From: SIG607 sp045586405
Lineage (GTDB): Bacteria; Bacillota; Clostridia; Oscillospirales; Acutalibacteraceae
Direction of reading: 5' to 3'
Assembly (NCBI GenBank): GCA_045586405.1
Contig: JAZNAG010000145.1
Coordinates: forward strand, 1 to 64,000
DNA length: 64,000 nt
The notes under the pieces were generated by a model. The model was not told where the DNA came from and did not search any database. It saw only the letters and a list, made by a program, of their open reading frames with translations. The translations under genes and the position numbers were made by a program. This document shows positions 16,459 to 25,353 of this stretch, in pieces (the stretch's first letter is position 1; the number at the start of each line of letters is the position of its first letter).

Positions 16459-17427
16459 TCACAATACGCTTTGCGATTCAAGAGCTTTTTCTATTATTCT
16501 GTCGATATCGCTCATACAGTTTATTTCGCCGCACATACGCCTTAGCGCCGCGGCGCCGCGCATACCCTTTATATACCACGAGGTATGCTTTCGGCTCTCT
16601 AACATCGCAGTTCTCTCACCCTTATATTCTACCATAAGAGACACCTGCTCTCTTAAGACGCAAAGCCTTTGTTCAAGAGAAAACTGAGGAATTTCCTCTC
16701 CCCTAAAACCTGCGTTTATCTGGCTGAAAACAAAGGGATTTCCCATTGCCCCTCTGCCTATCGCAAGATAATCACAGCCCGTTTCGTTTTTCATTTTTAA
16801 TGCCGACTCAAAATCGGTTATATCGCCGTTGGCTATTACGGGAATTTTCACAGAATCTTTTACCGCTTTAATTATGGCGGTATTAACGGGGGGCGCATAC
16901 ATTTGCCGTCTTGTTCTGCCGTGGACCGTTACCGCCGCGGCGCCGCACTGCTCTGCTATTTTAGCAAGACCGGGCGCGTTAAGGTTTGTTTCATCCCAGC
17001 CCGAGCGCATTTTAACCGTTACGGGTATATCTACCGCTTTTACAACAGCCTCAATTATTTTTCCTGCAAGAACCTCGTCTTTCATAAGGGCGCTTCCGCC
17101 GCCGTGACCTGCTACCTTAGGGGCAGGACAACCCATATTTATATCAATAAAATCGGGGTTTAACTCTCTTGCCCTTTTAGCCGCCTCACCCATTGAAAGC
17201 GCATCGCTTCCAAAAAGCTGAGAAGCAAAAGGGCGTTCTTTTTCAGAGCAGTAAAGCAACTGCTGACTTTTCTTGTCGCCACGGCTTACACCCTTGGCGC
17301 TGGTCAGCTCTCCTACACAATATCCCGCACCGTATTTCATACAAATCTCCCGCATAGCGCGGTCGGCAACACCTGCCATCGGTGCAAGGCAGGCAAAAGA
17401 GCCGATTTCAATATTTCCTATCTTCAT
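16459..17427 (-). CDS. dusB: tRNA-dihydrouridine synthase
   Basis: 322 residues. FMN-barrel motifs: LAPMAGVADRAMRE near the start, DINMGCPAPKVAGHGGGSALMKD with the catalytic cysteine near residue 100, KMRSGWDE, VHGRTRRQMY and ANGDITD. Reduces uridine to dihydrouridine in the tRNA D-loop. A consensus promoter ends only 9 nt before the ATG, so the transcript is probably leaderless. Confidence 0.93.
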   Translation of the reverse strand: MKIGNIEIGSFACLAPMAGVADRAMREICMKYGAGYCVGELTSAKGVSRGDKKSQQLLYCSEKERPFASQLFGSDALSMGEAAKRARELNPDFIDINMGCPAPKVAGHGGGSALMKDEVLAGKIIEAVVKAVDIPVTVKMRSGWDETNLNAPGLAKIAEQCGAAAVTVHGRTRRQMYAPPVNTAIIKAVKDSVKIPVIANGDITDFESALKMKNETGCDYLAIGRGAMGNPFVFSQINAGFRGEEIPQFSLEQRLCVLREQVSLMVEYKGERTAMLESRKHTSWYIKGMRGAAALRRMCGEINCMSDIDRIIEKALESQSVL

Positions 17428-17436
17428 AACGAGGTA

Positions 17437-17465
17437 ATTATACCCTTATTTTGAAATTATGTCAA
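17437..17465 (-). promoter_or_regulatory. Consensus sigma-A promoter for dusB, giving a leaderless start
   Basis: Minus strand TTGACA (17460-17465), 17-nt spacer, TATAAT (17437-17442). The ATG begins at 17427, so transcription would start at or within about 3 nt of it, leaving no room for a Shine-Dalgarno. Confidence 0.75.
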
Positions 17466-17490
17466 ATTTGAAAATTTTTAAAAGAAATTG

Positions 17491-17519
17491 ATGACAAATA
17501 TATAATAACTTGTTATAAT
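17491..17519 (+). promoter_or_regulatory. Extended -10 promoter for polA
   Basis: ATGACA (17491-17496), 17-nt spacer, TATAAT (17514-17519) with the extended element TGT just upstream (17511-17513). Confidence 0.6.
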
Positions 17520-17557
17520 ATATATTGACTAATTATTTTTAAGAGAGGGAAATAAAA

Positions 17558-20098
17558 ATGAAGCTTCTTGCCGTTGACGGAAACAGCATAATAAACCGCG
17601 CTTTTTACGGGATTCGTCTGCTTTATACCTCAAAGGGCGTACCCACAAATGCAGTTTACGGCTTTATAAATATTTTGAACCGCCTTATTTCCCTTGAACA
17701 GCCTGATGCCGTTGCGGTTGCCTTTGACCTTAAGGTGCCAACCTTCCGCCACGAAAAGTATGACGGCTACAAGGCGGGCAGAAAACCCATGCCCGACGAA
17801 CTGAGGGCGCAAATTCCTCTGCTTAAAGAGTGGCTTACCCTTTACGGCTATCACGTGCTTGAATGTCCCCGATATGAAGCTGACGATATTTTGGGCACTT
17901 TGGCAAGGGCCTGTGAAGACGGCAATCATTCCTGTGTTATTGCTACGGGTGACCGTGATGCCCTTCAGCTTATAAGCGACTCTGTTAAGGTACTTCTTTC
18001 CGCCACAAAGGCAGGTAAACCCGAAATTATAACCTTTGACAAAAATGCTCTTTTTGAAAAGTACGGTCTTTCTCCCGAGCAAATGATAGAGCTTAAGGCT
18101 CTTATGGGTGACACCAGCGATAAAATTCCCGGTGTTGCGGGTGTGGGTGAGAAAACCGCTACCGAGCTTATTATAAAATACGGCACTCTTGACGGGGTTT
18201 ATGAAAATATAGACTCTGTCGATATTCGCCCTGCTCTGAAGGCAAAGCTTGAAAATGATAAAGAAAACGCTTATCTCAGTCTCTTTCTCGGCACCATTTC
18301 AAGACAGGCTCCGATATCCTTAAATCTTAACGATTATCTTCCAAAAGCGCAGGACAGCAATGCTCTTGCCGCCTTTATGACCGACCTTGAGCTTTTCAGA
18401 CTTATGGATTCTATGGGTATTTCTCCCCTTCAAAGTCAAGAAAGCATTGACCTGCAGGAAAGCAGAGAAATAAAAACCGTAGATTTCAAAGACTTTTCGG
18501 TAAACGGTGTTTTAGATATCACTTATGACCTTGAAAGCGAAACTGCGGCCCTTGTTTCAAAGGACCTTTGCACCACCGTTTCTTTAAATGACGATAAATT
18601 TTTAGAGCTTTTAAAGGGCAATACAGAAAAAAGAGTTTACGACTGCAAAGGGCTTCACCGCTTTGCTATGGATAAAGGCATTTCACTTCAGAACGTTGTG
18701 TTTGACGCTATGTTGGCAGGCTATCTTGCCGACGCTTCGGCATCTTCTTATGACATTGACCGACTTATCGGCAGATACCATATTGCCGATGTAGGCGGTT
18801 TTGAGGGGATAGTCCGCACCTGCATTCTTCACGGCCCTGTTTGTGACGCATTAAAGAAAGAGCTTTCAAAAACAGGACAGCTTGATGTTTTGAATAATAT
18901 TGAACTACCCTTGGCAAAAGTTCTGGCAAGTATGGAAAAGCTGGGCGTTCTGGTTGACAAGGAAGGCATTACTTTAATGGGCGAAGAACTGGCACAGCGT
19001 ATTGATACACTTCAAAAAGAAATTTACGCCCTTATCGGTTACGAGCTTAATCTTAACTCACCAAAACAGCTGGGCGTTGCCCTTTTTGAAGATTTAAAGC
19101 TTCCCGGTGGAAAGAAAACCAAAAGCGGTTATTCTACCAGTGCTGAAATTCTCGAAAACTTAAAATATGAACATCCTGCAGTAGAAAAATTGCTTGAATA
19201 CCGTCAGCTTTCAAAGCTTAAATCTACCTACTGTGACGGCCTTGCCGCCGCAATAGGTCTTGACGGCAGAATACACTCTACCTTTAACCAGGTGGAAACC
19301 CGTACGGGAAGAATCAGCTCTTTAGAGCCTAATCTTCAAAACATTCCCGTAAAACGAGAAGAAGGCAGAAGGCTCAGAAAATTCTTTATTGCCGAAAAAG
19401 GCAAGGTACTGTGCGATGCCGACTATTCACAGATAGAGCTTCGTGTTCTTGCCTCTATTGCAAAGGACAAAAATATGATACACGCTTTTGAAAGCGGTCT
19501 TGATATTCATACCGCTACCGCTTCTCAGGTATTTTCTTTGTCTGAAGATATGATAACTCCCGCGCTTCGAAGCAAGGCTAAAGCCGTTAACTTCGGCATA
19601 GTATACGGTATCGGCGCTTTCTCTCTTTCAAAGGATATCGGCGTAACAAGGAAAGAGGCCGACGAATATATAAAAAGCTATCTTGCCGCCTATAAGGGCG
19701 TTGACGAATATATGAAAAAGGTTATTCTTGACGCAAAAGAGCAGGGCTTTGTTTCTACCCTCTTTGGCAGAAGAAGATACCTGCCTGAGCTTTCAAGTTC
19801 TAACCATATGATGAAAGCTTTTGGCGAAAGGGTTGCAAGAAACGCCCCCATTCAGGGCACTGCGGCAGATATTATAAAACTGGCTATGATAAAGGTGTAT
19901 GACGCCCTTGAAAAAGAGGTTCCCTCTGCCCGTCTTATTCTTCAGGTACACGACGAGCTTATTGTCGAGTGTGAAGAAAAAGATGCAAAGAAGGTTTGCG
20001 ATTTGTTGTCTTACCAAATGCAAAAGGCCGCAGACCTTGCGGTAACCCTTTCTGCCGATGCCGCCTACGGCAAAAGCTGGTATGAGGCTAAGGGGTAA
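17558..20098 (+). CDS. polA: DNA polymerase I
   Basis: 846 residues. 5' nuclease domain at 1-255 (AFDLKVPTFRHEKYDGYKAGR region, YEADDILGTLA). The middle part at about 300-460 resembles the 3'-5' exonuclease fold but its catalytic DxE motifs look degenerate, so proofreading is probably absent. The polymerase domain has motif A DADYSQIELR (about 620), motif B KAVNFGIVYG (about 675) and motif C VHDELIVE (about 797). Fills gaps and removes Okazaki primers. GAGAGGG lies 8 nt upstream. Starts a long collinear run of plus-strand genes. Confidence 0.96.
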   Translation: MKLLAVDGNSIINRAFYGIRLLYTSKGVPTNAVYGFINILNRLISLEQPDAVAVAFDLKVPTFRHEKYDGYKAGRKPMPDELRAQIPLLKEWLTLYGYHVLECPRYEADDILGTLARACEDGNHSCVIATGDRDALQLISDSVKVLLSATKAGKPEIITFDKNALFEKYGLSPEQMIELKALMGDTSDKIPGVAGVGEKTATELIIKYGTLDGVYENIDSVDIRPALKAKLENDKENAYLSLFLGTISRQAPISLNLNDYLPKAQDSNALAAFMTDLELFRLMDSMGISPLQSQESIDLQESREIKTVDFKDFSVNGVLDITYDLESETAALVSKDLCTTVSLNDDKFLELLKGNTEKRVYDCKGLHRFAMDKGISLQNVVFDAMLAGYLADASASSYDIDRLIGRYHIADVGGFEGIVRTCILHGPVCDALKKELSKTGQLDVLNNIELPLAKVLASMEKLGVLVDKEGITLMGEELAQRIDTLQKEIYALIGYELNLNSPKQLGVALFEDLKLPGGKKTKSGYSTSAEILENLKYEHPAVEKLLEYRQLSKLKSTYCDGLAAAIGLDGRIHSTFNQVETRTGRISSLEPNLQNIPVKREEGRRLRKFFIAEKGKVLCDADYSQIELRVLASIAKDKNMIHAFESGLDIHTATASQVFSLSEDMITPALRSKAKAVNFGIVYGIGAFSLSKDIGVTRKEADEYIKSYLAAYKGVDEYMKKVILDAKEQGFVSTLFGRRRYLPELSSSNHMMKAFGERVARNAPIQGTAADIIKLAMIKVYDALEKEVPSARLILQVHDELIVECEEKDAKKVCDLLSYQMQKAADLAVTLSADAAYGKSWYEAKG

Positions 20099-20101
20099 TT
20101 T

Positions 20102-20953
20102 ATGAATATTGTTTTTGTTTGTTCGGGTAACACCTGCCGTTCGCCAATGGCAGAAGGCTACCTTAAAGATTTAAAGATAAAAGGTTTTTCCGTTACCTCA
20201 GCAGGTCTCAGCATTGGGGGCGAAACTGTCAGCGAAAATTCCCGACTTGTTATGAGCGAAGCGGGTATTGACATTTCCTCTCATATATCCCGTCCTCTTA
20301 CACCCCAAATGGTTTTAGAGGCGGATAAAATTCTTGTTATGACAAAATCTCAATACTATGTGGTTTGTGGGTTTTTAAACGGTCTTGGTATAGACAAGAA
20401 CAAAGTTTCAATGCTTTCTTCTGAGGATATACCAGATCCCTTTATGCAGGATATTTCGGTTTACAGAAAATGCAGAGACCGGATTTTTGAGGCTATCGAT
20501 ACACTTTTTGACATAAAGCGTTACTCGGTTGTTCATTTAAACTCAGAGGATGCCGAGCAAATTGAAGCCATAGAAAAAGAGTGTTTCAGCATCCCCTGGA
20601 GCAAGGCAAGTATTGTAGAATCGCTGAAAGGCAACAATGTTTTCCTTGGCGTAAAGGAAAAAGATGTGCTTTGCGGTTATATCAGTATGTACTACTCGGG
20701 TGACGAAGGCTATATAAACAATGTGGCTGTCAGCCCTGCTTTCAGACGACAAAAAATAGGACAAAGACTGCTTGGTCAGCTTATAGCTTTTTGTACCGAT
20801 GCAAATTTCAGTTTTATTTCTCTTGAGGTGCGTGAAAGTAATTTCCCTGCCATAAGCCTTTACAAAAACTTCGGTTTTAAAGAGGAAGGCAGACGGAAAA
20901 ACTATTACAGTGCGCCAAAAGAAGACGCCATTATACTTACAAGAAGGTTTTAA
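20102..20953 (+). CDS. Fusion: low-molecular-weight phosphatase plus RimI-type acetyltransferase
   Basis: 283 residues. Residues 1-138 form a low-molecular-weight protein tyrosine phosphatase: the CX5R loop is C7-S-G-N-T-C-R13-S14 and the acid loop is PDPF (111-114). Residues 141-283 form a GNAT N-acetyltransferase of the RimI type (IEKECFSIPWS, YINNVAVSPAFRRQKIGQRLL, LEVRESNFPAISLYKNFGF), which acetylates the N-terminus of ribosomal protein S18. No frameshift or stop lies between the halves, so this is a true fusion. It sits directly before tsaD, the usual neighbour of rimI. Confidence 0.9.
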   Translation: MNIVFVCSGNTCRSPMAEGYLKDLKIKGFSVTSAGLSIGGETVSENSRLVMSEAGIDISSHISRPLTPQMVLEADKILVMTKSQYYVVCGFLNGLGIDKNKVSMLSSEDIPDPFMQDISVYRKCRDRIFEAIDTLFDIKRYSVVHLNSEDAEQIEAIEKECFSIPWSKASIVESLKGNNVFLGVKEKDVLCGYISMYYSGDEGYINNVAVSPAFRRQKIGQRLLGQLIAFCTDANFSFISLEVRESNFPAISLYKNFGFKEEGRRKNYYSAPKEDAIILTRRF

Positions 20954-20956
20954 ACG

Positions 20957-21967
20957 ATGAAAATTCTCAGCATTGAATCGTCCTGTGACGAAACAAGTGT
21001 TGCTGTAACTTGCGGCAGAGAAGTTCTTTCAAACATAATATCAACCCAAATAGACGAGCACCGCATATACGGTGGTGTTGTTCCTGAGATAGCATCTCGC
21101 AGACACTGTGAAAACATCGCCGCCGTAGCCAACGAGGCTATAGAAAAAGCGGGTATTTCCTACAGCGATATTGATGCTGTTGCCGTTACCGCTTATCCCG
21201 GTCTTATAGGCGCTTTGCTTACAGGTGTTAACTTTGCAAAGGGGCTTAGCCTTTCCCTTTCAAAGCCTCTTATCCCCGTTCATCATTTGCGAGGTCATAT
21301 AGCCGCAAATTATCTTACTCATAAAAATTTAGAGCCGCCCTTTCTTTGTCTTGTGGTTTCGGGCGGTAACACCGTAATATGCAAGGTAGAAAACTACACC
21401 GATTTTTCCATAATCGGTCAGACCTTAGACGATGCGGCAGGTGAATGCTTTGACAAGGCGGCGCGTACTATGGGGCTTGATTACCCCGGCGGTGTAAACC
21501 TTGACAAAGTCGCCACCGCTGCCGACGAAAAAGAGTATCCTCTGCCCACCCCTAAAACTAACGGCAGTGATTATGACTTTAGCTTTTCGGGGCTTAAAAC
21601 CGCAGTAATAAATCTTATACACAACAAAACCCAGAAGGGTGAAAGCGTTGATGTACCTGTGCTGTCTGCAACACTTAGAAAAAAAGTTTGCGATATGCTT
21701 ATTTCAAAAACTATTGCCGCGGCTGAAAACCTGAACTTTAAAAAAATAGTTTTGGCAGGCGGTGTCAGCGCCAACAGCGAACTTCGCTCTCGTATGGAAC
21801 AGGAATGTAAAAAAAGAGGTTTTGAATTTTACACACCCGAACTTAAATACTGTGGTGACAACGCCGCTATGATAGGCGCTCAGGCTTATTACGATTTTAA
21901 AGAGGGCAACATTGCCGATATGTCACTGAATGCTTCGGCAACAATGCCCATAGACAAGATTTCTTGA
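20957..21967 (+). CDS. tsaD: tRNA threonylcarbamoyladenosine transferase TsaD
   Basis: 336 residues, the usual family length. N-terminal SIESSCDETSVAV, metal-binding HHLRGH near residue 110, VSGGNT, and C-terminal AGGVSANSELR and CGDNAAMIG. Catalyses the last step of t6A37 formation on ANN-decoding tRNAs with TsaB, TsaE and TsaC; no tsaB is present here. Follows the fusion gene by 3 nt, so the two are coupled. Confidence 0.95.
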   Translation: MKILSIESSCDETSVAVTCGREVLSNIISTQIDEHRIYGGVVPEIASRRHCENIAAVANEAIEKAGISYSDIDAVAVTAYPGLIGALLTGVNFAKGLSLSLSKPLIPVHHLRGHIAANYLTHKNLEPPFLCLVVSGGNTVICKVENYTDFSIIGQTLDDAAGECFDKAARTMGLDYPGGVNLDKVATAADEKEYPLPTPKTNGSDYDFSFSGLKTAVINLIHNKTQKGESVDVPVLSATLRKKVCDMLISKTIAAAENLNFKKIVLAGGVSANSELRSRMEQECKKRGFEFYTPELKYCGDNAAMIGAQAYYDFKEGNIADMSLNASATMPIDKIS

Positions 21968-21980
21968 GGATGCGTGATTT

Positions 21981-22871
21981 ATGAAAAATCTTTTTCTTAT
22001 TGCCAACCCTGCTTCAGGTACGGGCAGAATTAAAACACAGCTTTTTAACGTGGTTAATATTTTGTCAAATGAGTATCGGGTAACAGTTTATATAACCAAA
22101 AAAAGAGGTGACGCCACAAAAGAGGCGGCAAAGCTTGACGGCTCTTTTGATACCATTGTGGTTTGTGGCGGCGACGGTACCCTAAACGAAGTAATTACAG
22201 GACTGATGCAAAACAAAAATGAGTTCAGACTGGGTTATATTCCTTCGGGTACCCTTAACGAATGGTCAAGCGGTCTTAAAATATCGAGAGATATGAAAAA
22301 GGCGGCATCTGATATTTTGTCTGACCATACAATACCCCTTGATATAGGTAAATTTTCAAACAATTATTTTACCTATACCGCTTCCTTCGGCGCTTTCACC
22401 GAAGCTTCATATTCTGCGCCTCAGGATATAAAGAACGTTCTGGGAAAACTGGCTTACTTCTTTGAGGGAATTAAAACCCTTGAGAGCATCCGTCCCATTC
22501 CGCTTAAAATTACCTGCGACGATACCGTTATAGAAGACGATTTTATTTTCGGTACTATATCTAACTCGCTGTCGGTTGGCGGTGTGGTTCATTATGACGA
22601 AACGGTTGTTGAGCTTGGAGACGGACAGTTTGAAGTTCTACTGCTTCACTACCCCAAAAATCTTAACGATTTTAACAACCTGATTTCTGCTCTGCTCACC
22701 CGTGACCTTAACCGCAACGGCATAACCTTTTTGCAAACCGACAAGGTTGTTGTTGAAAATGCCTGGGATGTTGAGTGGACGCTGGACGGAGAATATGTTC
22801 CGCCCGAGGACACAATTTATATAGAAAATCTTCACAAGGCCGTAACCTTTATAGTACCGCCTAAGAAGTAA
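21981..22871 (+). CDS. Diacylglycerol kinase-family lipid kinase
   Basis: 296 residues. Starts FLIANPASGTGRIK, then CGGDGTLNEVITGL (ATP-binding GGDGT, about 57-70) and PSGTLNEWS, all typical of the YegS/BmrU/DagK family. Phosphorylates diacylglycerol or a related lipid. The usual GTGND motif is changed to GTLNE, which occurs in some subfamilies. Thirteen nt after tsaD. Confidence 0.88.
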   Translation: MKNLFLIANPASGTGRIKTQLFNVVNILSNEYRVTVYITKKRGDATKEAAKLDGSFDTIVVCGGDGTLNEVITGLMQNKNEFRLGYIPSGTLNEWSSGLKISRDMKKAASDILSDHTIPLDIGKFSNNYFTYTASFGAFTEASYSAPQDIKNVLGKLAYFFEGIKTLESIRPIPLKITCDDTVIEDDFIFGTISNSLSVGGVVHYDETVVELGDGQFEVLLLHYPKNLNDFNNLISALLTRDLNRNGITFLQTDKVVVENAWDVEWTLDGEYVPPEDTIYIENLHKAVTFIVPPKK

Positions 22872-22902
22872 AATAAATAATCAAAAGGGAAGAGAATGAA
22901 TA

Positions 22903-23922
22903 ATGTTTACAAGAGATATAGGTGTAGACCTTGGTAGTGCCACAACCCTGGTCTGCGTAAAGGGAAAAGGAATTATTATGAGAGAGCCCTCTGTTGTTGC
23001 TTATGACGTAAGAAACGACGCCGTAAGAGCAGTAGGCAGCGAAGCAAAGGCTATGATAGGCCGTACCCCCGGCTCTATTATCGCCGTGCGCCCCTTGAAA
23101 GACGGTGTTATTGCCGACTTTGACGTTACTGCGGCTATGCTTAAAAGATTTATAAGTCAGGCTCTTAAAGGCTCACTTTTTTCAAGAGTGAGAATGGTTA
23201 TCTGTATACCTGCCGGTGTTACCGAAGTTGAGAGCCGTGCTGTTTACGATGCCGCTAAAACTGCAGGTGCCGCTGAAATAGACCTTATTGAAGAGCCAAT
23301 GGCTGCCGCTGTAGGCGCAGGTCTTCCCGTTTGGGATGCGGCAGGTAATATGGTTGCCGATATCGGCGGCGGTACTACCGACGTTGCTGTTATTTCCCTT
23401 GGTGATATTGTTACAAGCCAGTCGCTTCGTATGGCTGGCGACGACCTTGACAACGCCATTATTCAGTATGTAAAGAGAAAGCATAATCTTCTTATAGGTG
23501 AGCGCAGTGCAGAACAGATTAAAATTGAAATCGGCTCTGCTCTTCCCTATGAAGATGAAAAGGTTATTGAGGTTCGTGGCAGAAACCTTGTAGACGGTCT
23601 TCCCAAAAATATAAATATTTCTTCCGCTGAAGCAAGAGAAGCTATGTCTGACGTTATAAGACAAATTGTAGACACTGTTCGTATTACCCTTGAAAAAACA
23701 CCTCCTGAGCTTAGTGCAGATATCATTGACAGAGGTATTACTCTTACCGGCGGTACTGCCCTTCTCCGCGGTCTTGCCGAGCTTATTGCAAGAGAAACCG
23801 GTATGCCTGTTCAAATCGCCCCCAACCCCATTGACTGTGTTGTTCTGGGTACCGAAAAGCGTCTTGACGGCAGCAGCGGTTTTGAAAATTATGTTTTCCG
23901 TCATTCTAAACGTTTCAGATAG
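22903..23922 (+). CDS. mreB: Rod shape-determining protein MreB
   Basis: 339 residues. Actin-fold ATPase: phosphate-1 loop IGVDLGSATT, EEPMAAAVGAGLPV, phosphate-2 loop DIGGGTTDVAVIS, adenosine motif TLTGGTALLRGL. Polymerises along the membrane to steer lateral wall synthesis with MreC, MreD, PBP2 and RodA. First of a mreB-mreC-mreD-transpeptidase series. Confidence 0.95.
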   Translation: MFTRDIGVDLGSATTLVCVKGKGIIMREPSVVAYDVRNDAVRAVGSEAKAMIGRTPGSIIAVRPLKDGVIADFDVTAAMLKRFISQALKGSLFSRVRMVICIPAGVTEVESRAVYDAAKTAGAAEIDLIEEPMAAAVGAGLPVWDAAGNMVADIGGGTTDVAVISLGDIVTSQSLRMAGDDLDNAIIQYVKRKHNLLIGERSAEQIKIEIGSALPYEDEKVIEVRGRNLVDGLPKNINISSAEAREAMSDVIRQIVDTVRITLEKTPPELSADIIDRGITLTGGTALLRGLAELIARETGMPVQIAPNPIDCVVLGTEKRLDGSSGFENYVFRHSKRFR

Positions 23923-23933
23923 GAGTAAAATTT

Positions 23934-24785
23934 ATGCGTTTTTACTTTAAAACACGCAGGTTTAAAATATGTCTTTGCATTATGGCGGCGGTTGTTGCCT
24001 CTTTAATAGTTGTTCGTATTGTGGGCGGTATACTTTCTCCCGGCTCGGGTATTATCGGTACCATAATTTCTCCCTTTCAGGATATGGCTACAGGTATTAG
24101 TGGCGCAATACGTGACCTTGACAAGAAATTCAACGAAGGAAACGCCCTGCTTCTCGAAAATCAGAAGCTTAAAGAGGAGCTTAATGAACTAAGAGAAATT
24201 TCTGCCGAGCTTGACAATGTAAAGCGACAAAACGAGTTTTTCAAAAATTATCTTGAAATTAAAGAAGCAAACCCCGATTTCACCTTTGCCTCCGCACGTC
24301 TTATTGCCATAGATAAAGACGATTTATACTGTAACTTTACAATAAACAGGGGCTCCGCCTCGGGTATTTCACAGTACGATCCTGTAATTGTAGGCAACTA
24401 CCTTGTGGGTTATGTCAGCAGTGTTGGTATCACCACCAGCAAGGTAACCACCATACTCAGCCCCGAAATTACCGCAGGCGCCATCGGCAGCCGTTCGGGT
24501 GATGCAGGTATTTTATCGGGAACTGCCGATTTTGCCAAGGACAGAATGGTTAAGCTTTATAATCTTTCCCGTTCCTGTAACATTGTTGTAGGTGACACCA
24601 TAATCACTTCGGGCGAAGGCCTTTTCCCCGAGGGGCTTCTTATCGGAAGTGTGGAAACCATCAAAAACGATACCTACACCTCGGCTCTTTATGCCACCGT
24701 TACTCCATTTGTTGATTTAAGCAAAATAAAAGACGTTATGGTCATTACTCATTTTGACGGACAAGGCGTCTTAGGCGCAAAGTAG
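23934..24785 (+). CDS. mreC: Rod shape-determining protein MreC
   Basis: 283 residues. One N-terminal membrane segment (about 14-34), a coiled coil (about 65-105) and the beta-barrel MreC domain (about 115-275; LIAIDKDDLYCNFTINRGSASGI, GLFPEGLLIGSV). Extracytoplasmic scaffold linking MreB to the transpeptidase. Confidence 0.93.
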   Translation: MRFYFKTRRFKICLCIMAAVVASLIVVRIVGGILSPGSGIIGTIISPFQDMATGISGAIRDLDKKFNEGNALLLENQKLKEELNELREISAELDNVKRQNEFFKNYLEIKEANPDFTFASARLIAIDKDDLYCNFTINRGSASGISQYDPVIVGNYLVGYVSSVGITTSKVTTILSPEITAGAIGSRSGDAGILSGTADFAKDRMVKLYNLSRSCNIVVGDTIITSGEGLFPEGLLIGSVETIKNDTYTSALYATVTPFVDLSKIKDVMVITHFDGQGVLGAK

Positions 24786-24795
24786 GGGGCAGGTT

Positions 24796-25323
24796 ATGTT
24801 TGCAGAGAAAAAACAGTCTTTCCCCATTATTGAGTCTATACTTGCCGCCGCGGTTTTTATACTGCATTACACCTCGCTTATAGACATTACAATTTATACC
24901 GCTTCTCCCTTTATTCTTTTATCTCTTACGGTAGCGGTAGCTGTCTTCAGAGGTGAACTTACAGGGCTTATTTTCGGCGCGGTTTGCGGCGCCGCTTGTG
25001 ATGCGGTTGCTTCCTCTACCGTTATATTCAACTGTGCCGCCCTTATGTTTATAGGTTTTTTTGCAGGAATGCTTTCAAAAAATATATTCAACAAAAACTT
25101 TAAAGGCTCACTTCTTTTGTCCTTTATATTCTCAAGCCTTTATTTTGCACTTAAGTGGTTTATATTTTACCTTTTGCCTGACGTTCAGGGTAAGGTTTAC
25201 AATTTTTTATGGCAGGCAGTTCCCTGCGCCATATACACAGCGCTGTTTATTATCCCCTTTTTCTTTCTTGAAAAATGGATACTCAGCGAAAAGAAACAAA
25301 AAGATAAACTTTATATAAAATAA
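24796..25323 (+). CDS. mreD: Rod shape-determining protein MreD
   Basis: 175 residues, five or six membrane segments. Position between mreC and the PBP2 gene and the polytopic pattern (GELTGLIFGAVCGAACDAV, FFAGMLSKNIF) identify it. Ten nt after mreC. Confidence 0.88.
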   Translation: MFAEKKQSFPIIESILAAAVFILHYTSLIDITIYTASPFILLSLTVAVAVFRGELTGLIFGAVCGAACDAVASSTVIFNCAALMFIGFFAGMLSKNIFNKNFKGSLLLSFIFSSLYFALKWFIFYLLPDVQGKVYNFLWQAVPCAIYTALFIIPFFFLEKWILSEKKQKDKLYIK

Positions 25324-25353
25324 AACGTTAAAACAGAAAGGTGGTGACACCCT

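Noticed and set aside
16540..16565. GC-rich palindrome-like stretch in dusB
   Set aside because: Explained by alanine/arginine codon runs within a conserved coding region.
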